DNA of 64,000 bases. Origin: Streptomyces mirabilis. GTDB lineage: Bacteria; Actinomycetota; Actinomycetes; Streptomycetales; Streptomycetaceae. Shown here one piece after another: positions 29,175 to 37,925 of the stretch; positions within the stretch are counted from its first letter, which is position 1, and the number at the start of each line of letters is the position of its first letter. Made by a program: the position numbers and the translations under genes. The stretch spans positions 2,294,001 to 2,358,000 of the forward strand of contig NZ_JBCJKP010000001.1 in assembly GCF_039503195.1 (NCBI RefSeq). The letters are read 5' to 3'. The notes below the pieces were generated by a model. That model did not search any database, was not told the DNA's origin, and saw only the letters and a list, made by a program, of their open reading frames with translations.

Positions 29175-30302
29175 TCAGGGAACAACGCTCAGCATGGCAC
29201 CGGGGTTCCTGACCCCGCGAGTGCGCGCGCCGTCACGCCCCGAACAGGTCCCCTTGTCCGTTTCCCCCATGGGCCGGCGCGGCGGCGTCAGACCGAGATG
29301 AGCCCATGCGGCCGGGGTCGCCACCCGGCCACGCGGTGTACGGGCGAGCAGTCCCTCCCGTACGAGGAAGGGCTCGGCGACCTCCTCGACGGTCTCGCGC
29401 TCCTCCCCCACCGCGACCGCGAGCGTGGACAGACCGACCGGGCCGCCGCCGAACAGCTTGAGCAGGGCCTCCAGAACACCGCGGTCGAGCCGGTCGAGGC
29501 CGCGGGCGTCGACCTCGTAGACCTTGAGCGCGGCCGCGGCGATCTCGCGGGTGATGATCCCGTCCGCCTTGACCTGCGCGTAGTCCCGGACGCGGCGCAG
29601 CAGACGGTTGGCGATACGGGGCGTGCCGCGGGAGCGCCCCGCGATCTCGGCGGCGCCTTCCGAGCCGATCTCCACGTCGAGGAGATGCGCGGAACGGTGG
29701 ATGACGCGCTGCAGCTCCGCGGGCTCGTAGAACTCCATGTGCGCGGTGAAGCCGAAGCGGTCGCGCAGCGGGGGCGGCAGCAGACCCGCGCGCGTGGTGG
29801 CCCCGACCAGCGTGAACGGCGGCAGCTCCAGTGGGATCGCGGTGGCGCCGGGGCCCTTGCCGACGATCACGTCGACGCGGAAGTCCTCCATCGCCATGTA
29901 GAGCATCTCCTCGGCGGGCCGGGACATGCGGTGGATCTCGTCGAGGAACAGCACCTCGCCCTCCTGGAGCGAGGAGAGGATCGCCGCCAGGTCACCGGCG
30001 TGCTGGATGGCGGGGCCGCTGGTGATGCGGATGGGGGCGCCCATCTCGGCGGCGATGATCATCGAGAGGGTGGTCTTGCCGAGGCCGGGGGCGCCGGAGA
30101 GCAGCACGTGGTCGGCGGTGGCGCCGCGCGCGCGGGCGGCACGCAGGACGAGGTCGAGCTGCTCGCGGACCTTCTCCTGGCCGATGAACTCGTCCAGGTC
30201 CTTGGGGCGCAAGGCCGCCTCGACGGCCTGGTCCTCACGGTCGGCGGACGCGCCGACGAGCCGCTCGGCGTCGCTCTCGTCGGTCGTGTCGTCCCAGTTC
30301 AC
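29175..30302 (-). CDS. ruvB: Holliday junction branch migration ATPase RuvB
   Basis: Hexameric AAA+ motor that with RuvA drives branch migration. The 375-residue product has [18 protein letters not shown], Walker [14 protein letters not shown], Walker [17 protein letters not shown] and sensor 1 [10 protein letters not shown]. The C-terminal winged helix contains [20 protein letters not shown]. The tail ([19 protein letters not shown]...) is about 30 residues beyond the usual end and looks disordered. It is the last gene of the ruvC-ruvA-ruvB set and is followed by yajC. Confidence 0.97.
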   Translation of the reverse strand: MNWDDTTDESDAERLVGASADREDQAVEAALRPKDLDEFIGQEKVREQLDLVLRAARARGATADHVLLSGAPGLGKTTLSMIIAAEMGAPIRITSGPAIQHAGDLAAILSSLQEGEVLFLDEIHRMSRPAEEMLYMAMEDFRVDVIVGKGPGATAIPLELPPFTLVGATTRAGLLPPPLRDRFGFTAHMEFYEPAELQRVIHRSAHLLDVEIGSEGAAEIAGRSRGTPRIANRLLRRVRDYAQVKADGIITREIAAAALKVYEVDARGLDRLDRGVLEALLKLFGGGPVGLSTLAVAVGEERETVEEVAEPFLVREGLLARTPRGRVATPAAWAHLGLTPPRRPMGETDKGTCSGRDGARTRGVRNPGAMLSVVP

Positions 30303-30421
30303 TGAAGTTCTCCTCGCCGTGGCATGCCGGCTGTGTCATCCGGCCGGGGGTCCGGGGACGCTCCCCGGGAAGACACAGCGTGCATGTGTGCCTCGCGGTC
30401 TGGTGGTCGGGGGCCGGTGGT

Positions 30422-31030
30422 TCAGCGGGCGCGGTTGAGGCTCTGGAGGGCCGCCTTCAGCAGCTGGCCCACCTGGGGTGCGCCCTCGGCGGCCTCGGCC
30501 TGCGGGGCGACGGCGGAGACGGCCTCGTCGGCCTCGCGCGTCGCGTACCCGAGGCCGATCAGCGCGGCGTGCAGTTGGTCGCGCCAGCCGGTGCTGACCG
30601 GGGCGCCGATGCCGGTGCTCGTGCCGAGGGGCTCGCCGAGCCGGTCCTTGAGCTCCAGCAGGAGCTTCTGGGCTCCCCTCTTGCCGATGCCGGGTACGGC
30701 CGTGAGCGTCTTCTCGTCACCCGTGGCGATCGCGCGGCGCAGGGCGTCGGGCGAGTGCGTGGCGAGCATGGCCTGCGCGAGGCGTGGGCCGACACCGCTC
30801 GCGGTCTGGAGCAGCTCGAAGGTTCCACGCTCGTCGTCGTCCGCGAAGCCGTACAGCGTCAGGGAGTCCTCGCGCACGACGAGGGAGGTGGCGAGCTTGG
30901 TCTGCTGTCCCATCCGGAGCCCGGAGAGCGTATTGGGCGAGCACTGGACGGCGATGCCGATGCCGCCGACCTCGACGACCGCGGAGTCCGGGGCGAGGGC
31001 GGCGACCGGGCCGCTGACGAAGGCGATCAT
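30422..31030 (-). CDS. ruvA: Holliday junction DNA helicase subunit RuvA
   Basis: Binds four-way junctions and loads RuvB. The 202-residue product starts [20 protein letters not shown] (OB-fold domain I). Helix-hairpin-helix motifs follow ([17 protein letters not shown] and [20 protein letters not shown]), then a flexible linker. The C-terminal domain III ([18 protein letters not shown]) contacts RuvB. The ATG at 31030 overlaps the ruvC stop (ATGA), so start choice is secure. RuvB starts 119 bases downstream. Confidence 0.96.
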   Translation of the reverse strand: MIAFVSGPVAALAPDSAVVEVGGIGIAVQCSPNTLSGLRMGQQTKLATSLVVREDSLTLYGFADDDERGTFELLQTASGVGPRLAQAMLATHSPDALRRAIATGDEKTLTAVPGIGKRGAQKLLLELKDRLGEPLGTSTGIGAPVSTGWRDQLHAALIGLGYATREADEAVSAVAPQAEAAEGAPQVGQLLKAALQSLNRAR

Positions 31031-31608
31031 GCGGTACGGCCTTTCGAAGCGTGGTGCGATGCGGGTTTCGACGCGTGCAGGGCGGCGGCTTGCTGGAGCC
31101 GGTTCTGCGCGACGGCCTGCTGGAGCCGGTTCTGCGCGGGGGCGCGCCAGATGTGACAGATGGCGAGGGCGAGGGCGTCCGCCGCGTCGGCGGGCTTGGG
31201 CGGCGCGTCGAGCCTGAGCAGCCTGGTGACCATGGCACCCACCTGGGCCTTGTCCGCGCGTCCGCTGCCGGTGACGGCGGCCTTGACCTCGCTCGGGGTG
31301 TGCAGGGCGACCGTCAGGCCGCGACGGGCGGCGCAGAGCATGGCGACGGCGCTGGCCTGGGCCGTGCCCATCACCGTCCGCACGTTGTGCTGGCTGAACA
31401 CCCGCTCCACGGCGACGACTTCGGGCTCGTACTCGTCGAGCCACTGCTCGATGCCCTGCTCGATGGCGACGAGGCGCAGGCCCAACTCGGCGTCCGCCGG
31501 ACTGCGTACGACGCCGACGCCGCGCATGGTCAGGGGTCGGCCCGCGACTCCTTCGACCACCCCGACACCGCATCGGGTCAGTCCCGGGTCAACGCCCAGC
31601 ACCCGCAC
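31027..31608 (-). CDS. ruvC: Holliday junction resolvase RuvC with duplicated tail motif
   Basis: RNase H-fold endonuclease that resolves four-way junctions. The core has the acidic residues in [12 protein letters not shown] and [15 protein letters not shown], and a C-terminal [14 protein letters not shown]. The 193-residue product is longer than the usual 160-180 because the last 40 residues carry a direct repeat ([17 protein letters not shown]). It is encoded by two 27-base units (31091-31111 and 31118-31138 share 21 bases), followed by an Ala/His/Lys-rich end. The catalytic core is intact. Overlaps ruvA. Confidence 0.95.
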   Translation of the reverse strand: MRVLGVDPGLTRCGVGVVEGVAGRPLTMRGVGVVRSPADAELGLRLVAIEQGIEQWLDEYEPEVVAVERVFSQHNVRTVMGTAQASAVAMLCAARRGLTVALHTPSEVKAAVTGSGRADKAQVGAMVTRLLRLDAPPKPADAADALALAICHIWRAPAQNRLQQAVAQNRLQQAAALHASKPASHHASKGRTA

Positions 31609-31757
31609 CCCGAACCCCCCTTGTTTTGCGGCTGAGCCGCCATCGCTCTCGCGGAAGTGGCCGATCGCCGTCGTGGTTCCTCAATTGATGGTTGCGGTCC
31701 GCTGGACCGCGATCATCATCCGTCCTCGACAGGCTAACGGCTGCCACTGACAACGAC

Positions 31758-31791
31758 GGCGGGCCTGCAGGACGTGTCCCGCGGGCCCGCC
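31758..31791 (-). terminator. Hairpin downstream of yebC
   Basis: GGCGGGCC (31758-31765) pairs with GGCCCGCC (31784-31791), enclosing a second stem of GCAGGAC with GTCCCGC. It lies about 20 bases past the yebC stop and before the ruvC gene start. It separates the yebC unit from the ruvCAB unit in the minus-strand direction. Confidence 0.65.
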
Positions 31792-31810
31792 GAAATGAAT
31801 CCTTGGCGGC

Positions 31811-32563
31811 TCAGGCGTCGACCTTGGCCATCACGTCGTCGCTCACGTCGAAGTTGGCGAAGACGTTCTGCACGTCGTCGCTGTCCTCCAGGGCGTCGAT
31901 CAGCCTGAAGATCTTCCGGGCACCCTCTTCGTCGAGCTCGACCTGCATGGTCGGGACGAAGTTGGCCTCGGCGGAGTCGTAGTCGACGCCGGCGTCCTGG
32001 AGGGCCGTGCGGACCGCGACCAGGTCGGTGGCCTCGGAGATGACCTCGAAGGACTCGCCCAGGTCGTTGACCTCTTCGGCACCCGCGTCGAGCACGGCAC
32101 CCAGGACGTCGTCCTCGGTCAGCTCGCCCTTGGGGACGATGACGACGCCCTTGCGGTTGAAGAGGTACGAGACGGAGCCCGGGTCGGCCATGTTGCCGCC
32201 GTTGCGCGTCATGGCGACGCGGACGTCCGAGGCGGCGCGGTTGCGGTTGTCGGTGAGGCACTCGATGAGCACCGCGACACCGTTCGGCCCGTAACCCTCG
32301 TACATGATCGTCTCGTAGTCGGCGCCACCGGCCTCGAGACCGGCACCGCGCTTGACCGCGGAGTCGATGTTCTTGTTCGGGACCGAGCTCTTCTTGGCCT
32401 TCTGAATGGCGTCGAACAGCGTCGGGTTGCCGCCCGGGTCGGCGCCACCGGTGCGGGCCGCAACCTCGATGTTCTTGATCATCTTCGCGAAGAGCTTGCC
32501 GCGCTTGGCGTCGATCACGGCCTTCTTGTGCTTCGTCGTAGCCCATTTAGAGTGGCCGGACAT
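31811..32563 (-). CDS. yebC: YebC/PmpR family protein (TACO1-like)
   Basis: The 250-residue product starts [20 protein letters not shown] and has the [20 protein letters not shown] and [14 protein letters not shown] blocks. The C-terminal domain is acidic. The family was annotated as transcriptional regulators. YebC-type proteins, like mitochondrial TACO1, are more recently linked to translation through difficult peptide stretches. It sits between pdxT and ruvC as in most actinobacteria, with a hairpin on each side. Length is normal. Confidence 0.95.
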   Translation of the reverse strand: MSGHSKWATTKHKKAVIDAKRGKLFAKMIKNIEVAARTGGADPGGNPTLFDAIQKAKKSSVPNKNIDSAVKRGAGLEAGGADYETIMYEGYGPNGVAVLIECLTDNRNRAASDVRVAMTRNGGNMADPGSVSYLFNRKGVVIVPKGELTEDDVLGAVLDAGAEEVNDLGESFEVISEATDLVAVRTALQDAGVDYDSAEANFVPTMQVELDEEGARKIFRLIDALEDSDDVQNVFANFDVSDDVMAKVDA

Positions 32564-32599
32564 CTGCCTGTCTCCTTCGCGTAACCCATCCTGTACGAA

Positions 32600-32639
32600 C
32601 TCCCCCAGACCTTGAGGATCTGGGGGACCCCCAGATCCT
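32600..32639 (-). terminator. Pair of overlapping hairpins at the end of pdxT
   Basis: AGGATCTGGGG (32615-32625) pairs with CCCCAGATCCT (32629-32639) over a 3-base loop. Alternatively the same AGGATCTGGGG part can pair with the earlier CCCCAGA (32603-32609). The two folds are mutually exclusive. The first includes part of the pdxT stop codon. It probably separates pdxT from yebC, which starts 50 bases further on. Confidence 0.6.
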
Positions 32640-33246
32640 ACAAGGACTCCGGTATCCGGTTCGCGCGCACCATGTCGACGAACAGGCCGTGCACGCGGTG
32701 GTCGCCGGTCAGTTCCGGGTGGAACGACGTGGCGAGCGCGGTGCCCTGACGTACGGCGACGATGTGACCCTCGTGCTCAGCGAGCACTTCGGCCGCGGCT
32801 CCCACGGACTCGACCCAGGGGGCGCGGATGAAGACGCCCTCTACAGGATCGCCCTCGACGCCCCGGACGTCGACCGCCGCTTCGAAGGACTCGTTCTGAC
32901 GTCCGAAGGCGTTGCGGCGCACGATCATGTCGATGCCGCCGATCGTCTCCTGGCCCGAGCGCGGGTCGAGGATCTTGTCGGCGAGCATGATCATGCCCGC
33001 GCAGGTGCCGTAGACGGGCATGCCTGCGCGCACGCGCGCGCGGAGGGGCTCCATCAGTCCGAACAGGACGGCCAGCTTGGAGATGGTGGTGGACTCGCCG
33101 CCGGGGATGACCAGGCCGTCCACCTCGGCGAGCTCCTCGGGACGCCGCACCGGCCTGGCCACGGCGTCGGCCGCGGCCAGGGCGATGAGGTGCTCCCGTA
33201 CGTCGCCCTGGAGTGCCAGGACGCCTACGACAGGTGCGTCAGTCAT
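32638..33246 (-). CDS. pdxT: Pyridoxal 5'-phosphate synthase glutaminase subunit
   Basis: Class I glutaminase that supplies ammonia to PdxS for vitamin B6 synthesis. The 202-residue product has [28 protein letters not shown] and the nucleophile Cys in [11 protein letters not shown]. The catalytic His/Glu pair is in [10 protein letters not shown]. These are the family triad. It is downstream of pdxS with a 39-base gap, forming the standard pdxST pair. Its stop lies within a hairpin before yebC. Confidence 0.96.
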   Translation of the reverse strand: MTDAPVVGVLALQGDVREHLIALAAADAVARPVRRPEELAEVDGLVIPGGESTTISKLAVLFGLMEPLRARVRAGMPVYGTCAGMIMLADKILDPRSGQETIGGIDMIVRRNAFGRQNESFEAAVDVRGVEGDPVEGVFIRAPWVESVGAAAEVLAEHEGHIVAVRQGTALATSFHPELTGDHRVHGLFVDMVRANRIPESL

Positions 33247-33285
33247 GTACGTGATGCCTTTGTCCGGTCTCGTGCGTCCGGTCTC

Positions 33286-34209
33286 TCACCAGCCGCGGTT
33301 GGCGTAGCGCTCGGTCTCGGGGAGGGTGTCGCAGTTGATGCCGACCATGGCCTCGCCCAGGTTGCGGGAGGCGTCCGCGATGATCTTCGGGTCGTCGTAG
33401 AAGGTGGTCGCCTTCACGATGGCGGCGGCGCGCTTGGCCGGGTCGCCGGACTTGAAGATGCCGGAGCCCACGAAGACGCCCTCGGCACCGAGCTGACGCA
33501 TGAGAGCGGCGTCGGCGGGGGTCGCGACACCACCGGCGGAGAACAGCACGACCGGGAGCTTGCCGAGCTCGGCGACCTCCTTGACCAGCTCGTACGGGGC
33601 GCGCAGGTCCTTGGCGGCGGCGTACAGCTCGTTGTTGTCGAAGCCGCGCAGACGGGCGATCTCATTCTTGATCTGGCGCAGGTGACGAACGGCCTCGACG
33701 ACGTTGCCGGTGCCTGCCTCGCCCTTGGAGCGGATCATGGCGGCGCCCTCGGCGATGCGGCGCAGGGCCTCGCCCAGGTTGGTCGCACCGCAGACGAAGG
33801 GGGTCGTGAAGGCCCACTTGTCGGAGTGGTTGACCTCGTCGGCCGGGGTGAGGACCTCGGACTCGTCGATGTAGTCGACACCGAGGGACTGCAGGACCTG
33901 GGCCTCGACGAAGTGGCCGATGCGGGACTTGGCCATGACGGGGATGGAGACCGCGTCGATGATCTCCTCGATCATGTTCGGGTCCGACATACGGGCCACG
34001 CCGCCGTCCTTGCGGATGTCGGCGGGCACCCGCTCCAGGGCCATGACGGCCACGGCGCCGGCGTCCTCGGCGATCTTCGCCTGCTCGGCGTTGACCACGT
34101 CCATGATCACGCCGCCCTTGAGCTGCTCGGCCATTCCGCGCTTGACGCGGGCGGTGCCGGTTGCGGTGTTCTCGGCGGGCTGGGCGGTGTTGGAGAGCGT
34201 GCTGGACAC
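33286..34209 (-). CDS. pdxS: Pyridoxal 5'-phosphate synthase lyase subunit
   Basis: Builds PLP from ribose 5-phosphate, glyceraldehyde 3-phosphate and ammonia. The 307-residue product has [20 protein letters not shown], the catalytic lysine region [17 protein letters not shown], the [14 protein letters not shown] stretch and [11 protein letters not shown]. It is a near-complete match to the (beta/alpha)8 PdxS family. GTG start at 34209 with GTGAGGT upstream. The next 346 bases upstream are non-coding: a palindrome (34262-34275) suggestive of regulation, then dispersed repeats. Confidence 0.97.
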   Translation of the reverse strand: MSSTLSNTAQPAENTATGTARVKRGMAEQLKGGVIMDVVNAEQAKIAEDAGAVAVMALERVPADIRKDGGVARMSDPNMIEEIIDAVSIPVMAKSRIGHFVEAQVLQSLGVDYIDESEVLTPADEVNHSDKWAFTTPFVCGATNLGEALRRIAEGAAMIRSKGEAGTGNVVEAVRHLRQIKNEIARLRGFDNNELYAAAKDLRAPYELVKEVAELGKLPVVLFSAGGVATPADAALMRQLGAEGVFVGSGIFKSGDPAKRAAAIVKATTFYDDPKIIADASRNLGEAMVGINCDTLPETERYANRGW

Positions 34210-34261
34210 GGGTTGACCTCACTCGGTGAAAGAGGATTTCTGCAGCACCGAGGAAACGTGA

Positions 34262-34275
34262 GTGGACCAGTCCAC
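34262..34275. promoter_or_regulatory. Palindrome upstream of pdxS
   Basis: GTGGAC-CA-GTCCAC, a perfect 6-2-6 palindrome 53 bases before the pdxS start, in front of a TTGCTG element on the minus strand (about 34277-34282). PLP-synthesis genes of actinobacteria are often controlled by MocR/GntR-type PdxR proteins. Whether this is such a site is inference, since no regulator gene lies nearby. Confidence 0.35.
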
Positions 34276-34310
34276 AGCAAGGGCCAATGGGGAGCCGGTG
34301 GATCCTTTTC

Positions 34311-34515
34311 GCCCCCGCATCGGCCTGAACGGCCTCGTCCTCAAGCGCCGGACAGGCCGAAAGATGCGCGCCGCGCCCCTTCAGGGGCGCGGGGAACTGC
34401 GCCACCGGCCCCCACCGGCCGTCGGCGAAAAGACCACGGGCGGGCGGGGATTCGGGGCGCAGCCCCGCCCGAGGGGGCGGGAACTGCGCGGCCCGCCCCC
34501 ACCGGCCCGCAGCCG
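34311..34515. repeat. Dispersed composite repeat, two copies side by side
   Basis: There is no gene here. On the minus strand 34419-34311 repeats the two modules of the 17.5-kb element in the same order. GGCGCAGTTCC-CCGCGCCCCT is followed by GCGCGCATCTT, then GTCCGGCGCTTGAGGACGAG and CCGTTCAGGCCGATGCGGGGG. A second, partial copy of the first module occupies 34453-34515. Hairpins are dense (for example GCGCCCCT/AGGGGCGC). No long terminal inverted repeat like that at 17.5 kb is seen. Confidence 0.65.
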
Positions 34516-34555
34516 CTGAGCAGCGCCCACCCACGGCCGAAAGGGACCCCCGTCC

Positions 34556-35101
34556 TCAGGTCGTGGGGCGGTCCGCCAGCGCGGTGGGAGGCTCGTCGTC
34601 CATTTCGAAGGCCATGGGGAAGGGCGCGTGGCCGGCGAGGCGGAACCAACGGACCTTGCGGTGGCGACGAAGAGCGCGGGCGGCACGTACCGCGTCGTTG
34701 TGGAACCGCCGAGCCATCGGCACCCGCCGCACCGCCTGCGCCAGCTCGGTCGCCGCCGCGTCCCCACCCGGCGCCTCCCGCACCGCCTCCACCTGCTGCA
34801 CCTCTCCGAAGACGGCCCGCAGGGCCTGGCTGAGGTCGCTCTCGGCCACCTCGCGCTGCTCCTCCTCCGCCTGCCGCGCGGCATGCGCGGCCTCGTAGAG
34901 CACGATCGAGGCGGCGGGATCGAGCACCCCGGAGGTCGCCAACTCCTGGGCGACCGAGGCACGGCGCAACAACTGCGCGTCGAGCGCGGCACGGGCGGCG
35001 TCGATCCGGGCGTGCAGCCGGTCGAGACGACCCGCGGTCCAGCTCAGGTAGAGGCCGATCGCGACAAGGCCGACGAGGATCCAGATGAGGGTTGCGGTCA
35101 C
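34556..35101 (-). CDS. LemA-like membrane protein (hypothetical)
   Basis: A 181-residue protein with one N-terminal membrane segment (TATLIWILVGLVAIGLYLSW). It continues as a long helix: RLDRLHARIDAARAALDAQL and LRRASVAQELATSG. That pattern and spacing resemble LemA-family proteins, but the similarity is modest. The C-terminal half contains RRVPMARRFHNDAVRAARAL, which also appears in LemA-type proteins. The GTG at 35101 is chosen because the longer reading frame runs into remnants of the neighbouring decayed gene. Function unknown. It lies between the FGE remnant and the repeat region upstream of pdxS. Confidence 0.7.
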   Translation of the reverse strand: MTATLIWILVGLVAIGLYLSWTAGRLDRLHARIDAARAALDAQLLRRASVAQELATSGVLDPAASIVLYEAAHAARQAEEEQREVAESDLSQALRAVFGEVQQVEAVREAPGGDAAATELAQAVRRVPMARRFHNDAVRAARALRRHRKVRWFRLAGHAPFPMAFEMDDEPPTALADRPTT

Positions 35102-35126
35102 GGGCGGCAAGGCTACCCGGGTGCGC

Positions 35127-35776
35127 TCACCCCTCTCCCACGTCCCAGGCGCAACGGAAACCGCCGTGGCCGGTGGAGGAGTCGGGGGTGTTCTTCGAGG
35201 GGGTGTTCTTCGAGGGGGCGGCCACCCGGTAGCGCGGTTGCGGTACGAGGCGTGGCACAGGTACGAGCCCCGCGGATGACCCGTCGGCCGCATCCGTCGC
35301 GGAGGTCTCGGCCGAGGTCCCGGAGGGCTCGGTGAAGGCGTCCGCGCACCACTTTCACACGTTGCCCGAAGTGTCCTACAGGCCGGAGCCGTTGGGCTCG
35401 TAGGAGACCACCGGGACGGTTCCCGTACGGCCGCCGGGGCGGGTGCCGACCCGGGGGAAGTCGCCCTGCCAGGTGTTCATGCGCTTCTGGCCCGTGGGCG
35501 CGAACCCGTCTCCCCAGGGGTAGCGGCGGCCTGCCGAGCCACCACGCGCCGCCTACTCCACTCCGCCTCGGTGGGCAGCCGGGCGCCCGCCCGGGCACCG
35601 TACGCGAGGGCGTCGTGGTGGGAGACGTGCGCCACGGGGTGGTCCGCGCGGTCGGAGCCTGGGCCCTCGGGCCAGCCCCGGTGAGCCCCCTCGGAGAGTT
35701 GGAGAAGCGAACCGGCCTCCCCGCGCGCGGGTGCGCAGCACGCCTCTCCCACGCCCGGCGTCGACGTGTCCCGCAC
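35127..35776 (-). pseudogene. Decayed formylglycine-generating enzyme (SUMF1/FGE-sulfatase) gene
   Basis: On the minus strand the family's blocks appear in order but in different frames: [26 protein letters not shown]... and [10 protein letters not shown], then after a shift [20 protein letters not shown]. Next is GL-stop-DTSGNV-stop-KWCADAF, with TAG at 35376-35378 and TGA at 35355-35357 where Tyr and Trp are expected. Another shift gives RRVIRG and GSYLCHASYRNR, and a last one RYRVAAPSKNTP and STGHGGFRCAWD before a stop at 35127. A 15-base tandem duplication (35184-35213) adds five residues in frame. The N-terminal half of the enzyme is missing; the remnant abuts pimA. Intact FGEs oxidise a sulfatase Cys to formylglycine. 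Confidence 0.85.
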
Positions 35777-35778
35777 GC

Positions 35779-36939
35779 TCAGTCCCGGGCCAGGCCGAAC
35801 CTCGCCCGCAGCCCCGTCCGTTCGTCCGCGGCGACCGCCGCCGCGCCGTCCGTCACCGTCTCGTAGACGGACAGGATGTCCGCGCCGACGGTCGACCAGT
35901 CGAAGCGCCGTACGTGGGCGCTGCCCCGCGCGCGGAGTTCGGTCCGGCGCTCGGGGTCGCCGAGCAGGCGAAGGGCCGCGGCGGCCAGGTCGTCCGCGTC
36001 CTCGTTGGCGAAGAGTTCACCGGCCGCGCCCTGGTCGAGGACCTGGGCGAACGCGTCGAGGTCGGAGGCCAGCACCGGAGCGCCCGCCGACATCGCCTCC
36101 ACGAGGATGATGCCGAAGCTCTCGCCGCCGGTGTTGGGCGCCACGTACACGTCGACGCTGCGCAGGAGGCGGGCCTTGTCCTCGTCGCTGACCATGCCGA
36201 GGAACTCGACGCGCGAGCGCATCTCGGCGGGCAGGGACTCGACGGCCTCCTCCTCGTCACCGCGTCCGGCGACCAGGAGCCGGGTCCCCGGACGCTCGGC
36301 GAGGATCTTGGGCAGGGCCTTCATGAGGACGGGCAGGCCCTTGCGGGGCTCGTCGATGCGGCCGATGAAGCCGAGGGTGCCGCCCTGCCACTCGGACTTG
36401 GGCTTGGCGCGGGCGAAGAAGTCGACGTCGACGCCGTTCGGGATGACGACCGCGTCGCCGCCCAGGTGCTCGACGAGGGTGCGGCGGGCGTACTCGCTCA
36501 CCGCGATCCGCGCGCTGATCTTCTCCAGGGCCGCCTGGAGGATCGAGTACGCGGCGACCATGGCCCGGGAGCGCGGGTTGGAGGTGTGGAAGGTGGCGAC
36601 GATGGGGCCCTGCGCGGCCCAGCACGCGAGCAGGCCGAGCGAGGGCGAGGCCGGCTCGTGGATGTGGATCACGTCGAAGGTGCCGTCGTGCAGCCAGCGC
36701 CGCACCCGGGCCGCCGACAGGAAGCCGAAGTTCAGGCGCGCCACGGAGCCGTTGTAGGGCACCGGGACCGCGCGGCCCGCCGAGACGACGTACGGCGGCA
36801 GCGGTGTCTCGTCGTCCGCGGGGGCGAGCACGGAGACCTCGTGTCCGCGGCGGATGAGGTGTTCGGCCAGGTCACGGATGTGGAACTGGACGCCGCCCGG
36901 CACGTCCCAGGAGTAGGGGCAGACGATGCCGATCCTCAC
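35779..36939 (-). CDS. pimA: Phosphatidyl-myo-inositol mannosyltransferase
   Basis: GT4-family glycosyltransferase that adds the first mannose to phosphatidylinositol at the inner membrane face. The 386-residue product starts [18 protein letters not shown] and has the acceptor-side [18 protein letters not shown]. The GDP-mannose-binding motif [20 protein letters not shown] includes the conserved Glu pair. Overlaps the acyltransferase stop (ATGA) and follows pgsA and patA in one operon, which together make PI mannosides. Length matches mycobacterial PimA. Confidence 0.93.
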   Translation of the reverse strand: MRIGIVCPYSWDVPGGVQFHIRDLAEHLIRRGHEVSVLAPADDETPLPPYVVSAGRAVPVPYNGSVARLNFGFLSAARVRRWLHDGTFDVIHIHEPASPSLGLLACWAAQGPIVATFHTSNPRSRAMVAAYSILQAALEKISARIAVSEYARRTLVEHLGGDAVVIPNGVDVDFFARAKPKSEWQGGTLGFIGRIDEPRKGLPVLMKALPKILAERPGTRLLVAGRGDEEEAVESLPAEMRSRVEFLGMVSDEDKARLLRSVDVYVAPNTGGESFGIILVEAMSAGAPVLASDLDAFAQVLDQGAAGELFANEDADDLAAAALRLLGDPERRTELRARGSAHVRRFDWSTVGADILSVYETVTDGAAAVAADERTGLRARFGLARD

Positions 36940-37925
36940 GGAGTCCTCTTCTCGGAATCCTGCCGGGCGTTGTCAGGATCCTTGTTGTCAGGATTTCCGC
37001 TGTCAGAATCCCTGTTGACGGGATTCTTCCCGGGATCGAGGTCCTTGAGCCACAAGCGCTGCAGCATGTGCCAGTCCTCCGGATGTTCGGCGATACCCGT
37101 GGCGAAGGCGTCGGCCAGCGCCTGTGTCATGACAGACGTCTTCTCGGCCCGGGTGCCTGTCTCGGGGACCTCGACGGGGGGATGCACACGGCCTTGCATC
37201 ACGGGTGAGTCGTCGTACCAGAGCGTGACCGGCAGCAGGACGGCTCCGGTCTGCTGGGCGAGCAGCGCCGGGCCCGCCGGCATCCGGCTCGTCTCGCCGA
37301 AGAACTCCACCTCGACGCCCGAGGCCGACAGATCACGCTCGGCGACCAGGCAGATCAGTCCGCCGTCCCGCAGCCGCCGGGCCAGCGTGCCGAACGCGGT
37401 GCCGCCGCTGTGCGGCAGGACCTCCATGCCGAGGCCCTCGCGATAGGCGACGAAACGGTCGTACAGCGACTCCGGCTTGAGGCGCTCGGCGACGGTCGTG
37501 AACGGGGTCTCCAGCTTGGTGGTGACCCAGGCGCCGGCGAGGTCCCAGTTACCCATGTGCGGCAGGGCCAGGATGACGCCCTTGTCGGAGGCGAGCCCGT
37601 CCGTCAGATGGTGCACGTCCTTGCAGTCGAAGCCCGTCCGCACGCGCTCCTTGCTCCAGGCGGGGAGGCGGAAGGACTCCATCCAGTAGCGCAGGTACGA
37701 GCGCATGCCCGCCCGGGAGAGCTCGGCGAGCCGCTCCGGGGTCGCGTCGGGCAGCACGCGCGCGTAGTTGCTCTCCAGCCGTTGTACGCCCTTGCCGCGC
37801 CGCTTCCAGGCGATATCCGCGATGGTGCGGCCCAGGCGCACCGCGACCGGCTCCGGAAGCTTCTTGACGGTGCTCCAGCCGAGCGCGTACGCCCCGTCCA
37901 CCAGCCTCTCCTGGAGACTGGTCAC
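36936..37925 (-). CDS. Phosphatidylinositol mannoside acyltransferase
   Basis: LpxL/HtrB-like acyltransferase, 329 residues, the counterpart of mycobacterial PatA, which acylates the mannose of PIM. The catalytic HX4D is in LALPHMGNWDLAG; further blocks are LVAERDLSASGVEVEFFG and MPAGPALLAQQTGAVLLPV. The C-terminal 40 residues are a low-complexity tail of Asp, Asn and Pro (NRDSDSGNPDNKDPDNARQD). The GTG at 37925 overlaps the pgsA stop (GTGA); its own stop overlaps pimA. The tight order pgsA-patA-pimA shows co-expression. Confidence 0.9.
   Translation of the reverse strand: MTSLQERLVDGAYALGWSTVKKLPEPVAVRLGRTIADIAWKRRGKGVQRLESNYARVLPDATPERLAELSRAGMRSYLRYWMESFRLPAWSKERVRTGFDCKDVHHLTDGLASDKGVILALPHMGNWDLAGAWVTTKLETPFTTVAERLKPESLYDRFVAYREGLGMEVLPHSGGTAFGTLARRLRDGGLICLVAERDLSASGVEVEFFGETSRMPAGPALLAQQTGAVLLPVTLWYDDSPVMQGRVHPPVEVPETGTRAEKTSVMTQALADAFATGIAEHPEDWHMLQRLWLKDLDPGKNPVNRDSDSGNPDNKDPDNARQDSEKRTP

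Noticed and set aside
35102..35293. N-terminal extension of the LemA-like protein to 245 residues
   Set aside because: The extra residues are a frame-shifted piece of the decayed FGE gene (GSYLCHASYRNR).
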